NCBI GenBank assembly: GCA_023128035.1
Contig: JAGMES010000037.1
Span: 1 to 33,387, forward strand
Direction of reading: 5' to 3'
DNA: 33,387 nt
DNA from: Halanaerobiales bacterium
GTDB lineage: Bacteria > Bacillota_F > Halanaerobiia > DY22613
Numbering within the stretch: the stretch's first letter is position 1; each line of letters begins with the position of its first letter. The position numbers and the translations under genes were made by a program. This document shows, in pieces, positions 24,072-32,849 of the stretch. The notes under the pieces were generated by a model, which made no database searches, was not told the DNA's origin, and was given only the letters and a program-made list of their open reading frames with translations.

Positions 24072-24728
24072 TTACCGATCACGCCACTCGATATATTTAA
24101 CATCACTCACCTTATATAATTCATCAGTTAATTTATGTTCGCTATACTCTGGTAGTGTTACTACATGAAAACTTACCCGACTTAGATCATCCTCTGAATG
24201 CTTATCCATTTTTATATTTTTAATATTTAAATTATAATCACCTATAATTTTACCCAAATCTCCTAAAAGTCCAGGACGATCAATAATCCAAACTACAATC
24301 ACTCTGTTTAACTCTTTATTCCCGAACTTCCATTCAATCTTATTTAAGAAAATTAAAACCACAAACGCAAGTCCGGTTGTAACAAATGCACTAAAATATA
24401 ATCCTGCCCCCGAGGCAAGTCCAATTCCAGCAATTGTCCAAAGACTTGCAGCAGTAGTCAAGCCCTTTACATTGGCACCTTCACGAATAATGGTACCAGC
24501 CCCTAAAAAACCTATTCCAGAAACAACCTGCGCCGCAATTCTTCCTGGGTCTGAACTACTTCCAGCAACTTTGATCGAGACAATCATCAATAATGCAGAA
24601 CCAACAGACACCAGAATATGGGTGCGGAAACCAGCAGGTCGATCGTTTAGTTCCCGCTCCCATCCAATAAGACCTCCAAAAGCACAGGCCATAACTAACC
24701 TAATAAAAATAACTTTTTCAGTTAACAG
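24072..24728 (-). CDS. mgtC: MgtC/SapB-type membrane protein
   Basis: MgtC-type proteins are inner-membrane proteins linked to magnesium stress and virulence in some bacteria; their direct activity is unsettled. Here residues to about 140 form several membrane segments with the family signatures GGLIGWERE, RPAGFRTHILVSVGSALLM, AAQVVSGIGFLGAGTI and GLTTAASLWTIAGIGLA. The C-terminal 70 residues (VIVVWIIDRPGLLGDLGKII) look like an ACT-type domain. The first ATG (24692) would cut the first membrane helix. The frame stays open up to a CTG at 24728, which lies 7 bases after AGGAGTG and gives a full 218-residue protein, so CTG initiation is likely. Confidence 0.88.
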   Translation of the reverse strand: MLTEKVIFIRLVMACAFGGLIGWERELNDRPAGFRTHILVSVGSALLMIVSIKVAGSSSDPGRIAAQVVSGIGFLGAGTIIREGANVKGLTTAASLWTIAGIGLASGAGLYFSAFVTTGLAFVVLIFLNKIEWKFGNKELNRVIVVWIIDRPGLLGDLGKIIGDYNLNIKNIKMDKHSEDDLSRVSFHVVTLPEYSEHKLTDELYKVSDVKYIEWRDR

Positions 24729-24740
24729 CTAAAATCACTC

Positions 24741-25385
24741 CTACTTCAATAATGAGTTACGCTTAGGAAGTACTTTCAATATTTCCCAATACATCTGTAA
24801 GCGATATCTAAAACCTTTGATAAAACCCAATTTTTCTTCTTTCATCACATGACTCATATTTTCCAACTCGACATTTTGGTAGGGGATTTTGTTAATCCGA
24901 GCATATCTGGTCAAAGCAACTTCAATTCCAAAACGGGTCAACTCCATATTATTTATTCCATCAATTAGTTGCCGTCTAACTACACGTTGTCCAGAAAGAT
25001 ATGGTGAAAATAATTGAGCAAGATCTGTAGCCAATCGACCATTAGAAAAAATACCAATAGACATCTGGGCCTCCCCTGATATAACTGGAAGTAACATCTT
25101 TTCTAAATGATTCACAGTAAATCCAATCAAATCAGCGTCCAAAAAAACAATAATATCACCTTTGGCATTATCCACTCCGATTTTCATCGCCCCACCCTTA
25201 CCCAAATTCTCAGCCAAATTGATTAATTTTATAGGGTACTTAGATACTGCCTCTGAAGTATTATCTGTTGAACCATCATTAACCACAATCACTTCATCAA
25301 TTTCAGAATACGATGTTACAACACTTAAGACATCACCGATTGTCTTTTCCTCATTATAAGCTGGAATTACCGTTGAGATTTTCAT
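24741..25385 (-). CDS. family 2 glycosyltransferase
   Basis: This is a 214-residue GT-A fold glycosyltransferase. The N-terminus ISTVIPAYNEEKTIGDVL, the VIVVNDGSTDNT motif and IVFLDADL (the metal/nucleotide-binding DxD) are typical of family 2. There is no C-terminal transmembrane pair, so it resembles short polyprenyl- or lipid-directed members only in its catalytic half. The acceptor is unknown. The ATG follows AGGGGG by 6 bases. It sits between proS and mgtC, with 31 bases before it; its stop codon lies within the mgtC ribosome binding site, suggesting coupling. Confidence 0.88.
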   Translation of the reverse strand: MKISTVIPAYNEEKTIGDVLSVVTSYSEIDEVIVVNDGSTDNTSEAVSKYPIKLINLAENLGKGGAMKIGVDNAKGDIIVFLDADLIGFTVNHLEKMLLPVISGEAQMSIGIFSNGRLATDLAQLFSPYLSGQRVVRRQLIDGINNMELTRFGIEVALTRYARINKIPYQNVELENMSHVMKEEKLGFIKGFRYRLQMYWEILKVLPKRNSLLK

Positions 25386-25416
25386 CGAAATCCCCCTATA
25401 ACTACTAGCCTATACG

Positions 25417-27132
25417 CTAGAATAATTGAGTTTGTACCTTGTCAGTCAAGAAATCTACAATCGCATCTATACTTACTTTCGTCTCTTCACCTGTTGCTCT
25501 AAACTTCACTTCAACTATATTTTCTTTCAATCCCCGACCACCGATGGTCACACGAATTGGAATCCCGATTAAATCTGCATCCTTAAATTTTACACCAGGT
25601 CTTTCTTTACGATCATCTAAAAGTACATCAATACCTTTCTGGATAAGTTCCTGATAAATCTGGTCGCCTACATTTTTAACTTCATCATCTTTACCGATAG
25701 GTACAACTTCCACATGGAAAGGAGCGATTGGCATTGGCCAGATGATCCCATTCTCATCATTATTTTGTTCAATTGCAGCACCAATAATTCTAGTAACTCC
25801 AATTCCATAACAACCCATAATCATATTTTGCTCTTTACCATTTTCATCTAAAACTGTAGCACCCATTGATTCACTATATTTCGTACCAAGTTTGAATATA
25901 TGGCCTACTTCAATACCACGAGCAATATGAACCGGTTGATTACATTGTGTACATTTTTCACCTTCACGAACAGTTCTCAAGTCAAAGATATCTTCTTCGT
26001 TTAAAGTAAAGTCTCTGTTAGGGTTTACATTTTTATAATGATAATCAGCAACGTTTGCACCTGTGATTCCATTTTGAATATTCATCACTAATGGATCAGC
26101 AATCACACGAATATTTTTAAAATCAATAGGGCCTGCAAAACCAACAGGAGCACCAGTCTTCTCAAGAATCTCTTCATCAGTTGCCATGCGAAAATTTGCA
26201 GTAGCAAGATGACTACGTAATTTGGCCTCATTCAATTCATCTGAGCCCAGAATAAGTACTGCCACCATCTTTTCCTCAACCATATAAAGTAAGGTTTTTA
26301 TCATTTTACTCCCTGATAGTTCAAAAAATTCCTGTAAATCTTCAATTGTCTTAACTCCAGGGGTAGATACCTTTTCTAAATCCTTTAATTCTTCTGTGTT
26401 TTCTTCTATAGTGACTACACTTTCAGCCATTTCAAGATTTGCTGCGTAATCACATCCATTACAAAATACAATAGCATCTTCACCTGATTCAGCCAATACC
26501 ATAAATTCGTGAGAAGATTTTCCACCAATAGCACCTGTATCTGCGTTTACAGGACGGAACTCAAGACCTACCCTCTCAAAAATTCTAGTATATGCTTCAA
26601 ACATCTTTTGATATACTTCATCCAAACATTCTTCATTTAAGTGAAAACTATAAGCATCTTTCATTATAAATTCTCGACTACGCATAACACCAAAACGAGG
26701 ACGAATTTCATCCCGAACCTTAGTTTGAATCTGGAATAAATTTAAAGGTAACTGTTTATAAGAACGGACTTCATTTCTTAATAAATCAGTGATTACTTCC
26801 TCATGAGTTGGCCCAATGCAAAAATCATTGTTCTTCCTATCTTGAAGGCGCACCATCTCAGGGCCCATATCATACCAGCGTCCTGTCTCCTGCCACAGTC
26901 CAGCAGGGTGTAAAGTTGGTAATAAAACCTCTTGTGCACCTGCACGAGTTAACTCTTCTCTTATTATATTTTCAATTTTCCGTAAAACTTTAACTCCTAA
27001 AGGAAGGTATGAATAAATCCCTGAAGCAAGTTTACGAATCAAACCTGCTCGAAGCATTAACTGATGGCTAATAATTTCCGCTTCTGCAGGAGTTTCTTTC
27101 AAAGTTGGTGAATAAAAGTGTGACATTCTCAT
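25417..27132 (-). CDS. proS: prolyl-tRNA synthetase
   Basis: ProRS charges tRNA-Pro. The 571-residue protein is the bacterial class II form with an editing insertion: catalytic core with LRAGLIRKLASGIYSYLPLG, VRDEIRPRFGVMRSREFIMKDAYSFH (motif 2 region), a YbaK-like insertion at about 240-390 that hydrolyses Ala-tRNA-Pro, then ESMGATVLDENG, CYGIGVTRIIGA (motif 3) and a C-terminal anticodon-binding domain. The ATG overlaps the ispG stop (ATGA), and GGAGGT lies about 9 bases upstream. In the Bacillus order polC would follow directly. Confidence 0.98.
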   Translation of the reverse strand: MRMSHFYSPTLKETPAEAEIISHQLMLRAGLIRKLASGIYSYLPLGVKVLRKIENIIREELTRAGAQEVLLPTLHPAGLWQETGRWYDMGPEMVRLQDRKNNDFCIGPTHEEVITDLLRNEVRSYKQLPLNLFQIQTKVRDEIRPRFGVMRSREFIMKDAYSFHLNEECLDEVYQKMFEAYTRIFERVGLEFRPVNADTGAIGGKSSHEFMVLAESGEDAIVFCNGCDYAANLEMAESVVTIEENTEELKDLEKVSTPGVKTIEDLQEFFELSGSKMIKTLLYMVEEKMVAVLILGSDELNEAKLRSHLATANFRMATDEEILEKTGAPVGFAGPIDFKNIRVIADPLVMNIQNGITGANVADYHYKNVNPNRDFTLNEEDIFDLRTVREGEKCTQCNQPVHIARGIEVGHIFKLGTKYSESMGATVLDENGKEQNMIMGCYGIGVTRIIGAAIEQNNDENGIIWPMPIAPFHVEVVPIGKDDEVKNVGDQIYQELIQKGIDVLLDDRKERPGVKFKDADLIGIPIRVTIGGRGLKENIVEVKFRATGEETKVSIDAIVDFLTDKVQTQLF

Positions 27133-28217
27133 TGTTCTTCTACCTCCAATTCCTCCAATTGAGCGATTTCTTTAAAAAACTCCTCAATCAATTGGTCTTC
27201 ATTTACTTTTTTAATAATCTGACCATGTTTAAAGATTATTCCCATTCCTCGGCCTCCAGCAAGACCGAGATCAGCCTCCCTTGCTTCTCCAGGGCCATTA
27301 ACAGCACAACCCATCACTGCGATTTTCAAAGGAGTTTTTATATGTTGAATCCTTTCTTCCACCTGTCTTGCAATCTCAACCAAATTGATCTCACAACGCC
27401 CACAGGTAGGGCAAGAAATGATTTCAGGACCCCGTTCTCTAAGTCTTAGGGATTTTAAAATTTGCCAACCGACCTTAACCTCTTCTATTGGATCACCCGT
27501 AAGAGAAACGCGAATGGTATCACCGATTCCTTTTAAAAGCAATCCTCCAATTCCAATAGCTGATTTTACCGTTCCTGCTCCGGGTCCTCCAGCCTCTGTT
27601 ACTCCTATGTGTAAGGGATATGGAAAACGCTTAGAAGCCAGTTCATATGCTCGAACTGTCCGAATAACGTCAGATGCCTTTAAAGATATTACTATATCAT
27701 AAAAATTTAAATCCTCAAGAATCTTTACATGCCTAGCAGCACTCTCTACCATAGCCTCTGGAGTAGCACCATCATATTTTTCTAACAAATCTTTATCTAA
27801 TGAACCAGCATTAACCCCTATACGAATCGAAATTTTATGTTCATGAGCTTTTTTTACTACTTCCTCAACTCGTAATCTCTCTCCAATATTGCCAGGATTA
27901 ATCCTAAGAGCATCTACTCCTTCTTCAATAGCAATTAATGCTAGACGATAATCAAAGTGGATATCAGCAACTAGAGGGATATTAATCTTAGCCTTTATTT
28001 TACCTAATTGTTTCGCTGCTTCTTCATCAGGTACAGCTACTCGTATAATCTCGCAACCAGCTGAGCTCAGCTTATTAATCTGTTTAACAGTCGCATCCAC
28101 ATCTCGAGTATCTGTATTTGTCATTGACTGTATTGAAACAGGTGCTCCATCTCCCACAGGAACATGTCCTTTATAAATCCGACGGGTCTGACACCTTTTA
28201 GGAAGATAACTTTCCAT
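27129..28217 (-). CDS. ispG: 4-hydroxy-3-methylbut-2-enyl diphosphate synthase (IspG/GcpE)
   Basis: IspG is the penultimate enzyme of the non-mevalonate isoprenoid pathway and reduces MEcPP with a 4Fe-4S cluster. The 362-residue protein shows SIQSMTNTDTRDVDATV, RVAVPDEEAA, ADIHFDYRLAL, ALRINPGNIG, and the cluster ligands in CPTCGRC (about 269) and VMGCAVNGPGEA (about 304). It is the short bacterial type without the plant-type insertion. It is 4 bases downstream of the zinc-ribbon gene with a GGGAGG site, and overlaps proS. dxr of the same pathway lies three genes upstream. Confidence 0.98.
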   Translation of the reverse strand: MESYLPKRCQTRRIYKGHVPVGDGAPVSIQSMTNTDTRDVDATVKQINKLSSAGCEIIRVAVPDEEAAKQLGKIKAKINIPLVADIHFDYRLALIAIEEGVDALRINPGNIGERLRVEEVVKKAHEHKISIRIGVNAGSLDKDLLEKYDGATPEAMVESAARHVKILEDLNFYDIVISLKASDVIRTVRAYELASKRFPYPLHIGVTEAGGPGAGTVKSAIGIGGLLLKGIGDTIRVSLTGDPIEEVKVGWQILKSLRLRERGPEIISCPTCGRCEINLVEIARQVEERIQHIKTPLKIAVMGCAVNGPGEAREADLGLAGGRGMGIIFKHGQIIKKVNEDQLIEEFFKEIAQLEELEVEEQ

Positions 28218-28221
28218 CAGA

Positions 28222-28662
28222 TTACCTCCCTTTTTGCTTGTTTTTTATTTTTTCAGCACAGGCATCACAGATCCCATTATTTTTTTTCACTTGTGCCACC
28301 GCTTCTTTACCACAAATACGGCAATTAGTCCCTAGTTTTCCAAAGCATTCTCGGCATAAACCATGTTTACGTGTAAATTTCGGATCTGGTTTACCACATA
28401 ATGAACAGACACATTCTTTACAATAGCCATTATATTTTTTCACCTGCTCTGGAACTACTTTACCACAGCTTTTACAGGCTAAATTACCGCCTTTACGTTT
28501 TTGTAAATCCTTTACACAAAGCTCACAAATATTCTCATGTTTTAATATTCGCACCTGTTCAGCAGTAGAACCACAAATTCTGCAATACCGCTTCTTCTGC
28601 CTGGAAGATATTCTAGTCGGCAGTATCCATTTAATTCCTCGTCTTTTTTGTTGTTTTGCCAT
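28222..28662 (-). CDS. protein with four tandem zinc ribbons
   Basis: This 146-residue, very basic protein has no recognised orthologue. After a Lys/Arg-rich start of about 26 residues it contains four repeats of the form CxxC-x(13-15)-CxxC: CRICGSTAEQ...CELC, CKSCGKVVPEQ...CKEC, CSLCGKPDPKF...CREC and CRICGKEAVAQ...CDAC. All sixteen cysteines are present, so four zinc sites are expected. Basic residues cluster between the cysteine pairs, which suits nucleic-acid binding. It is tightly packed between rseP and ispG, so it shares their transcript, but the context does not reveal its task. Confidence 0.8.
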   Translation of the reverse strand: MAKQQKRRGIKWILPTRISSRQKKRYCRICGSTAEQVRILKHENICELCVKDLQKRKGGNLACKSCGKVVPEQVKKYNGYCKECVCSLCGKPDPKFTRKHGLCRECFGKLGTNCRICGKEAVAQVKKNNGICDACAEKIKNKQKGR

Positions 28663-28699
28663 ATAAACCGCTCCCTATATTAAGCTAACTAAGTATAGA

Positions 28700-29806
28700 C
28701 TATAGTAATCTTGTTATATCTTTATAAAGAATAAGTACAATCAATGATATTAAGATAAAAAATCCAATCAAATGAACAAACCCTTCTTTTTCTGGATCAA
28801 CAGCTTTTCCTCGAATCAATTCAACCCCTAAAAAAAGAATTCTTCCTCCATCTAAAGCTGGAAACGGAATTAAATTAATAATTCCCAGATTAACACTGAT
28901 CAATGCCATTAACCGTAGAAGATAGACCCAACCAACTTCAGCAGCATCCCCAACCATCTTGGCAATAAGAACTGGCCCCCCTATATCAGCAGGAATTTGC
29001 CTTGTAATCATCTGCCAGAACCCTATCGCCATACCTTTCGTTAAAAGCCAGGTCTGACGGAATGATTCAACTATTGCAGTTCCAAAGCCTGCCTTTTCAT
29101 ATAACACCTTAGGTAAAATACCGATCACCCGTCGATCTGTTCCTTCTTCTACCTTTGGATCCACTTTGAATGTCATCTCTGCATCTTTTCTTTTTACATT
29201 AATTTTAATTTCCCCTGAGGATTGATTAATATACTGAGAGATATCTTCCCACTTATTTACAGGGTTATCATTGATAGCAGTAATTTCATCCCCAATCTTT
29301 AAACCAGCATTATCAGCAGGTCGCCCAGGGAATATATCACCCACAACCGGTTGATCTGATCCAGCAAAAGGAATTCCTACTGCAACTGTAACTATTGCTA
29401 ATAAGATTCCTGCAAAAAGAAAATTTAAAAGTGGGCCAGTAAATATAACACCAAAGCGTTGTAAAATAGATTTTTGATACAAAGCACGTCCTTTTTGAAC
29501 AGCATCTCTATAAGTTTCTAACTCTTCACCTTCCAACTCTTTTTCAGCATGCGGAAATTCTCCGGTCATCTTACAAAATCCTCCCAAAGGAAAAAGACGA
29601 AGTGAATAAAGAGTTTCACCTTTAGTAAAACCAAAAAGCTTTGGACCAAAACCAAGAGCATATTCTTCCACTCTAACTCCAACTAGCTTCGCCACTATAT
29701 AGTGACCAAATTCATGAACAGCAATTAAGACTCCAATTACCAGAATAAATGTAACAATAGTTTTCGGTAGAGTTGTAACCCCTAAAAGCATACCAAAAGT
29801 TAGCAT
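28700..29806 (-). CDS. rseP: site-2 membrane protease RseP
   Basis: RseP-type M50 metalloproteases cut transmembrane segments of anti-sigma factors and remnant signal peptides. The 368-residue protein has the zinc motif HEFGH in the first membrane helix (residues about 31-35), a YALGFGPKLFGF segment, one PDZ domain (about 150-235, with GDIFPGRPADNAGLKIGDEI), and LIPFPALDGGRILF, the third zinc ligand region, before the last membrane helix. The ATG overlaps the dxr stop (TAATG). The dxr-rseP pairing is conserved in Bacillota. Confidence 0.97.
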   Translation of the reverse strand: MLTFGMLLGVTTLPKTIVTFILVIGVLIAVHEFGHYIVAKLVGVRVEEYALGFGPKLFGFTKGETLYSLRLFPLGGFCKMTGEFPHAEKELEGEELETYRDAVQKGRALYQKSILQRFGVIFTGPLLNFLFAGILLAIVTVAVGIPFAGSDQPVVGDIFPGRPADNAGLKIGDEITAINDNPVNKWEDISQYINQSSGEIKINVKRKDAEMTFKVDPKVEEGTDRRVIGILPKVLYEKAGFGTAIVESFRQTWLLTKGMAIGFWQMITRQIPADIGGPVLIAKMVGDAAEVGWVYLLRLMALISVNLGIINLIPFPALDGGRILFLGVELIRGKAVDPEKEGFVHLIGFFILISLIVLILYKDITRLL

Positions 29807-30948
29807 TATTCCACCATCCTCTCAACTTCTTTTCTGGCCCATTCATCTGCAGCCAGAATTTGTTTTAAATCAGGCGAATCAACTACTTTATGTTTTTCCA
29901 TTACTTTTTCAATTAATCGAGGAATTTCCATAAAAGTAATCTCACCTTTTAAAAATTTATGGACAGCAACCTCATTGGCAGCATTCATAACTGCCGGGAG
30001 AGTTCCTTTTCGCTTTCCTGCTCGAATTGCCAAATTCAAACAAGGGAAGAGATCCCGCTTTGGCGCTTCAAATGTCAATTGTCCAATTTTCGCCAAATCA
30101 AGCCTTTCAAGAGAGTTTTTCTGACGTTCGGGATATGCCAAAGCATACTGAATTGGCACACGCATATCTGGCAAACCAAGTTCTGCTAGAACTGATGAAT
30201 CGTCAAATTCTACTAGAGAATGAATGATACTCTGAGGATGTACAACAACATCAATCTGATCATAGTCTATACCAAATAACCAATGAGCCTCAATAACTTC
30301 CAATCCTTTATTCATCAAAGTCGCTGAATCAATGGTAATCTTACCACCCATATCCCAATTTGGGTGTTTTAAAGCCTGAGCTGGAGTAACCATCTCTAGC
30401 TGTTCTTTAGAATAGTTTCTAAAAGGCCCACCCGAGGCTGTTAAGATCAAACGACTTACTTTTAACTTATCTTCCCCATGTAATGCCTGAAAAATGGCAT
30501 TATGTTCACTATCAATTGGTAGAACTTGAACATTTACAGCTCTAGCCTCTGCCATAACTAGCTCACCAGCAGTCACCAGAGTTTCCTTATTTGCTAATGC
30601 AATCGTCTTTGAAGCACGAATTCCTTCTAAAGTAGGTAACACACCAACAGCACCAACTAAAGCGTTTACAACCATATCAACCTCTGGATGAGTTGCTGCT
30701 TCAATTAGACCATCCATTCCTACCAATATTTTAATATCTGTTCCTTGCAATTTATATTCTAACTCATCTACAAATTCAGGATTCATCAAAACGACCAATT
30801 TGGGTCGATATTTAATTGCCTGATCTGCTAAAGTTTCTACACTGGAATTTGCAGTTAAAGCAATCACTTCAAAATCCAACTGTTCCACCACATCCAAAGT
30901 TTGAATCCCGATAGAACCTGTAGAACCTAAAATGGCAATCTTTTTCAC
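29806..30948 (-). CDS. dxr: 1-deoxy-D-xylulose-5-phosphate reductoisomerase
   Basis: Dxr converts DXP to MEP, the first committed step of the non-mevalonate pathway, with NADPH and a divalent metal. Seen are the Rossmann start KKIAILGSTGSIGIQTLDV, ALANKETLVTAGE, LPIDSEHNAIFQAL, the metal and substrate segment LTASGGPFR and MNKGLEVIEAHWLFG. The frame extends to a GTG at 30957, but the GTG at 30948 lies 8 bases after GGGG and gives the usual KK-IAILG start with 380 residues. It overlaps or abuts the end of the membrane protein gene upstream. Confidence 0.97.
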   Translation of the reverse strand: MKKIAILGSTGSIGIQTLDVVEQLDFEVIALTANSSVETLADQAIKYRPKLVVLMNPEFVDELEYKLQGTDIKILVGMDGLIEAATHPEVDMVVNALVGAVGVLPTLEGIRASKTIALANKETLVTAGELVMAEARAVNVQVLPIDSEHNAIFQALHGEDKLKVSRLILTASGGPFRNYSKEQLEMVTPAQALKHPNWDMGGKITIDSATLMNKGLEVIEAHWLFGIDYDQIDVVVHPQSIIHSLVEFDDSSVLAELGLPDMRVPIQYALAYPERQKNSLERLDLAKIGQLTFEAPKRDLFPCLNLAIRAGKRKGTLPAVMNAANEVAVHKFLKGEITFMEIPRLIEKVMEKHKVVDSPDLKQILAADEWARKEVERMVE

Positions 30949-30953
30949 ATATG

Positions 30954-32018
30954 TCACCCCTTCTTTGTTGCAATAAATGTTATAATACCTGCTTTAATTA
31001 ATGATTTCACAACAATCACAACAGCAGGGCCAATAAAAAAACCACTCACACCAAAAACTTTCACTCCTACATACATTGCAACCAAAGTTGCCAACGGATG
31101 AACCCCTATACTTTTCCCAATTATCTTAACCTCTGCCGTCTGACGAACTACTGCCATAACTCCATAAATAATTAGCAATCCTATCCCATAAGCAAAATTA
31201 CCCGTAATCATGCAATATATCGCCCAAGGGATAAAAATCAATGTAGGTCCAATGACAGGAATCAAATCAAGCAATCCAGATGCAAAACCAATCAATAATG
31301 CATAATCATTATTCAAAATCTCTAATCCAATGATTGAGATAATTGTCGTAATTGAAATCAAAATAAGCTCTGCTCGAATAAATCCAATCGTTGCTCCAGT
31401 AATCTCCGTTTTGACAGAACGAATTTTCTTTTCCCAGCGCTTAGGTATTGATTTCCAAAAAATATTTGCAAACATCCCTCGATCCCGACTGATAAAAAAT
31501 GTTGCTATAAAAGTAATCATAAAAATTGTAACTAAGTTTGGTAGTTTAGCAAGGAGCCCTAACAATTGAGTTATCATCGATCTAGCATTTACCGCTAAAG
31601 AAGTATATAAATCTTGTAATAGCTGATTCACCGTTGCTTGCTGTTCAGGTGAAAAATGCCAGCGTTCCATCAAACTCATTAGGTCGCCGTTTCGCTCCAA
31701 TATCCACTGGAATTGATCTAAAATATTTATATCTGTGGAGAAACTCCCAGATAATTTTTCTAATTCTACATAAATTCTCGAAACTCCAAGCACCAAAAAT
31801 ATAACGAAAATCAAAATAATTAAGGCCAAAACAAGTATAACTGCCCATCCCCGTGAAAGATGGAGTCGCTTTTTTAAAAAAAGTACTATAGGTTCGATTA
31901 ACATCGCCACAATAAATGCCAATAAAAAAGGTAAAAAATATGCCACAGAATATTTTAAGAGAAAAAAGCCTAAAATAATACCCACTAAAATAGCTAAAAT
32001 CTTAAATTCTATTCGCAT
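30954..32018 (-). CDS. AI-2E family membrane protein, YtvI-like
   Basis: This 354-residue protein has about eight membrane segments and the AI-2E transporter family layout: paired N-terminal helices (LLKYSVAYFLPFLLAFIVAM, then LIEPIV), a soluble middle part, and a C-terminal block with GLLDLIPVIGPTLIFIPWAI and GKSIGVHPLATLVAMYVGVK. Family members include the sporulation membrane protein YtvI, antiporters and a disputed autoinducer exporter; YtvI-like is the nearest guess and the substrate is not known. It sits between cdsA and dxr, which are adjacent in Bacillus, and its stop overlaps the dxr frame. Confidence 0.85.
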   Translation of the reverse strand: MRIEFKILAILVGIILGFFLLKYSVAYFLPFLLAFIVAMLIEPIVLFLKKRLHLSRGWAVILVLALIILIFVIFLVLGVSRIYVELEKLSGSFSTDINILDQFQWILERNGDLMSLMERWHFSPEQQATVNQLLQDLYTSLAVNARSMITQLLGLLAKLPNLVTIFMITFIATFFISRDRGMFANIFWKSIPKRWEKKIRSVKTEITGATIGFIRAELILISITTIISIIGLEILNNDYALLIGFASGLLDLIPVIGPTLIFIPWAIYCMITGNFAYGIGLLIIYGVMAVVRQTAEVKIIGKSIGVHPLATLVAMYVGVKVFGVSGFFIGPAVVIVVKSLIKAGIITFIATKKG

Positions 32019-32035
32019 TATCTCACATCCTACTC

Positions 32036-32845
32036 TTAAAACAATAAATTTATAAGATAAAAAGTTAAAGGCAAAGTAAATAATGCACTATCAAACCTAT
32101 CCAAAACTCCTCCATGCCCTGGCATCAATTTACCTGAATCTTTAATTCCAGCATCACGTTTCATTGCAGATTCGAAAAGATCTCCCATTTGACCTATAAG
32201 TCCTATTCCTCCTGCAATAAGAATAGCTTTAGCAATACTAAAACCAATCACCATACTAAAAATACTTCCTGTTAGAAGGCTCCCTAAAAGTCCACCTATA
32301 AAACCTGCTACGGTTTTTTTAGGACTAACCTTTGGTGCTAAAGGTCGCTTACCAAAACTTCTTCCTATAAAATAAGCCATACTATCAGTAGCCCAGGTAC
32401 AAATCAAAGCAAACCAAATAGCTTCAATGCCTGTTAATACAGGATTATCAAAATTTCGTAATAAAACAAAGTGAGACATTAAACCACCAACGTAAAATAT
32501 CCCAAAAAAAGTTATTCCGACATTCTGAATAGCATCTTCAACACCATATGTAAATAATTGAATAGAAAATATTAAAAATAAATCACAAATCAATGATAAT
32601 AGAAACAAAGTACTAGTAGGAACAGGACTGTTATTAAAATACGCTATAGAAACTAAAATTAGACCAGCTAAAACCCCAACATTCTTAAAAACTCTATTCC
32701 CTTTCTTTGTCATCATTTTATAAAATTCCATTGTTCCAAAAATAGTGAGTAAGGATACTGAAACAAAAAATGGAATTCCACCAAAGGTAATAACTAAAAT
32801 AGCCAAGGCGATCCCAATAATTGCGCTCAAAATTCTCGTGACCAT
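32036..32845 (-). CDS. cdsA: phosphatidate cytidylyltransferase
   Basis: CdsA makes CDP-diacylglycerol from phosphatidate and CTP, the branch point of phospholipid synthesis. The 269-residue protein has seven or eight membrane helices and ends with the family signature: TDSMAYFIGRSFGKRPLAPKVSPKKT, then GDLFESAMKRDAGIKDSG and LPGHGGVLDRFDSALF, which hold the acidic metal-binding residues. The frame is open 18 codons further upstream, but the ATG at 32845 follows AGAGGTG by 5 bases and opens with a hydrophobic helix. It starts 4 bases after the uppS stop. Confidence 0.97.
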   Translation of the reverse strand: MVTRILSAIIGIALAILVITFGGIPFFVSVSLLTIFGTMEFYKMMTKKGNRVFKNVGVLAGLILVSIAYFNNSPVPTSTLFLLSLICDLFLIFSIQLFTYGVEDAIQNVGITFFGIFYVGGLMSHFVLLRNFDNPVLTGIEAIWFALICTWATDSMAYFIGRSFGKRPLAPKVSPKKTVAGFIGGLLGSLLTGSIFSMVIGFSIAKAILIAGGIGLIGQMGDLFESAMKRDAGIKDSGKLMPGHGGVLDRFDSALFTLPLTFYLINLLF

Positions 32846-32849
32846 AAAT

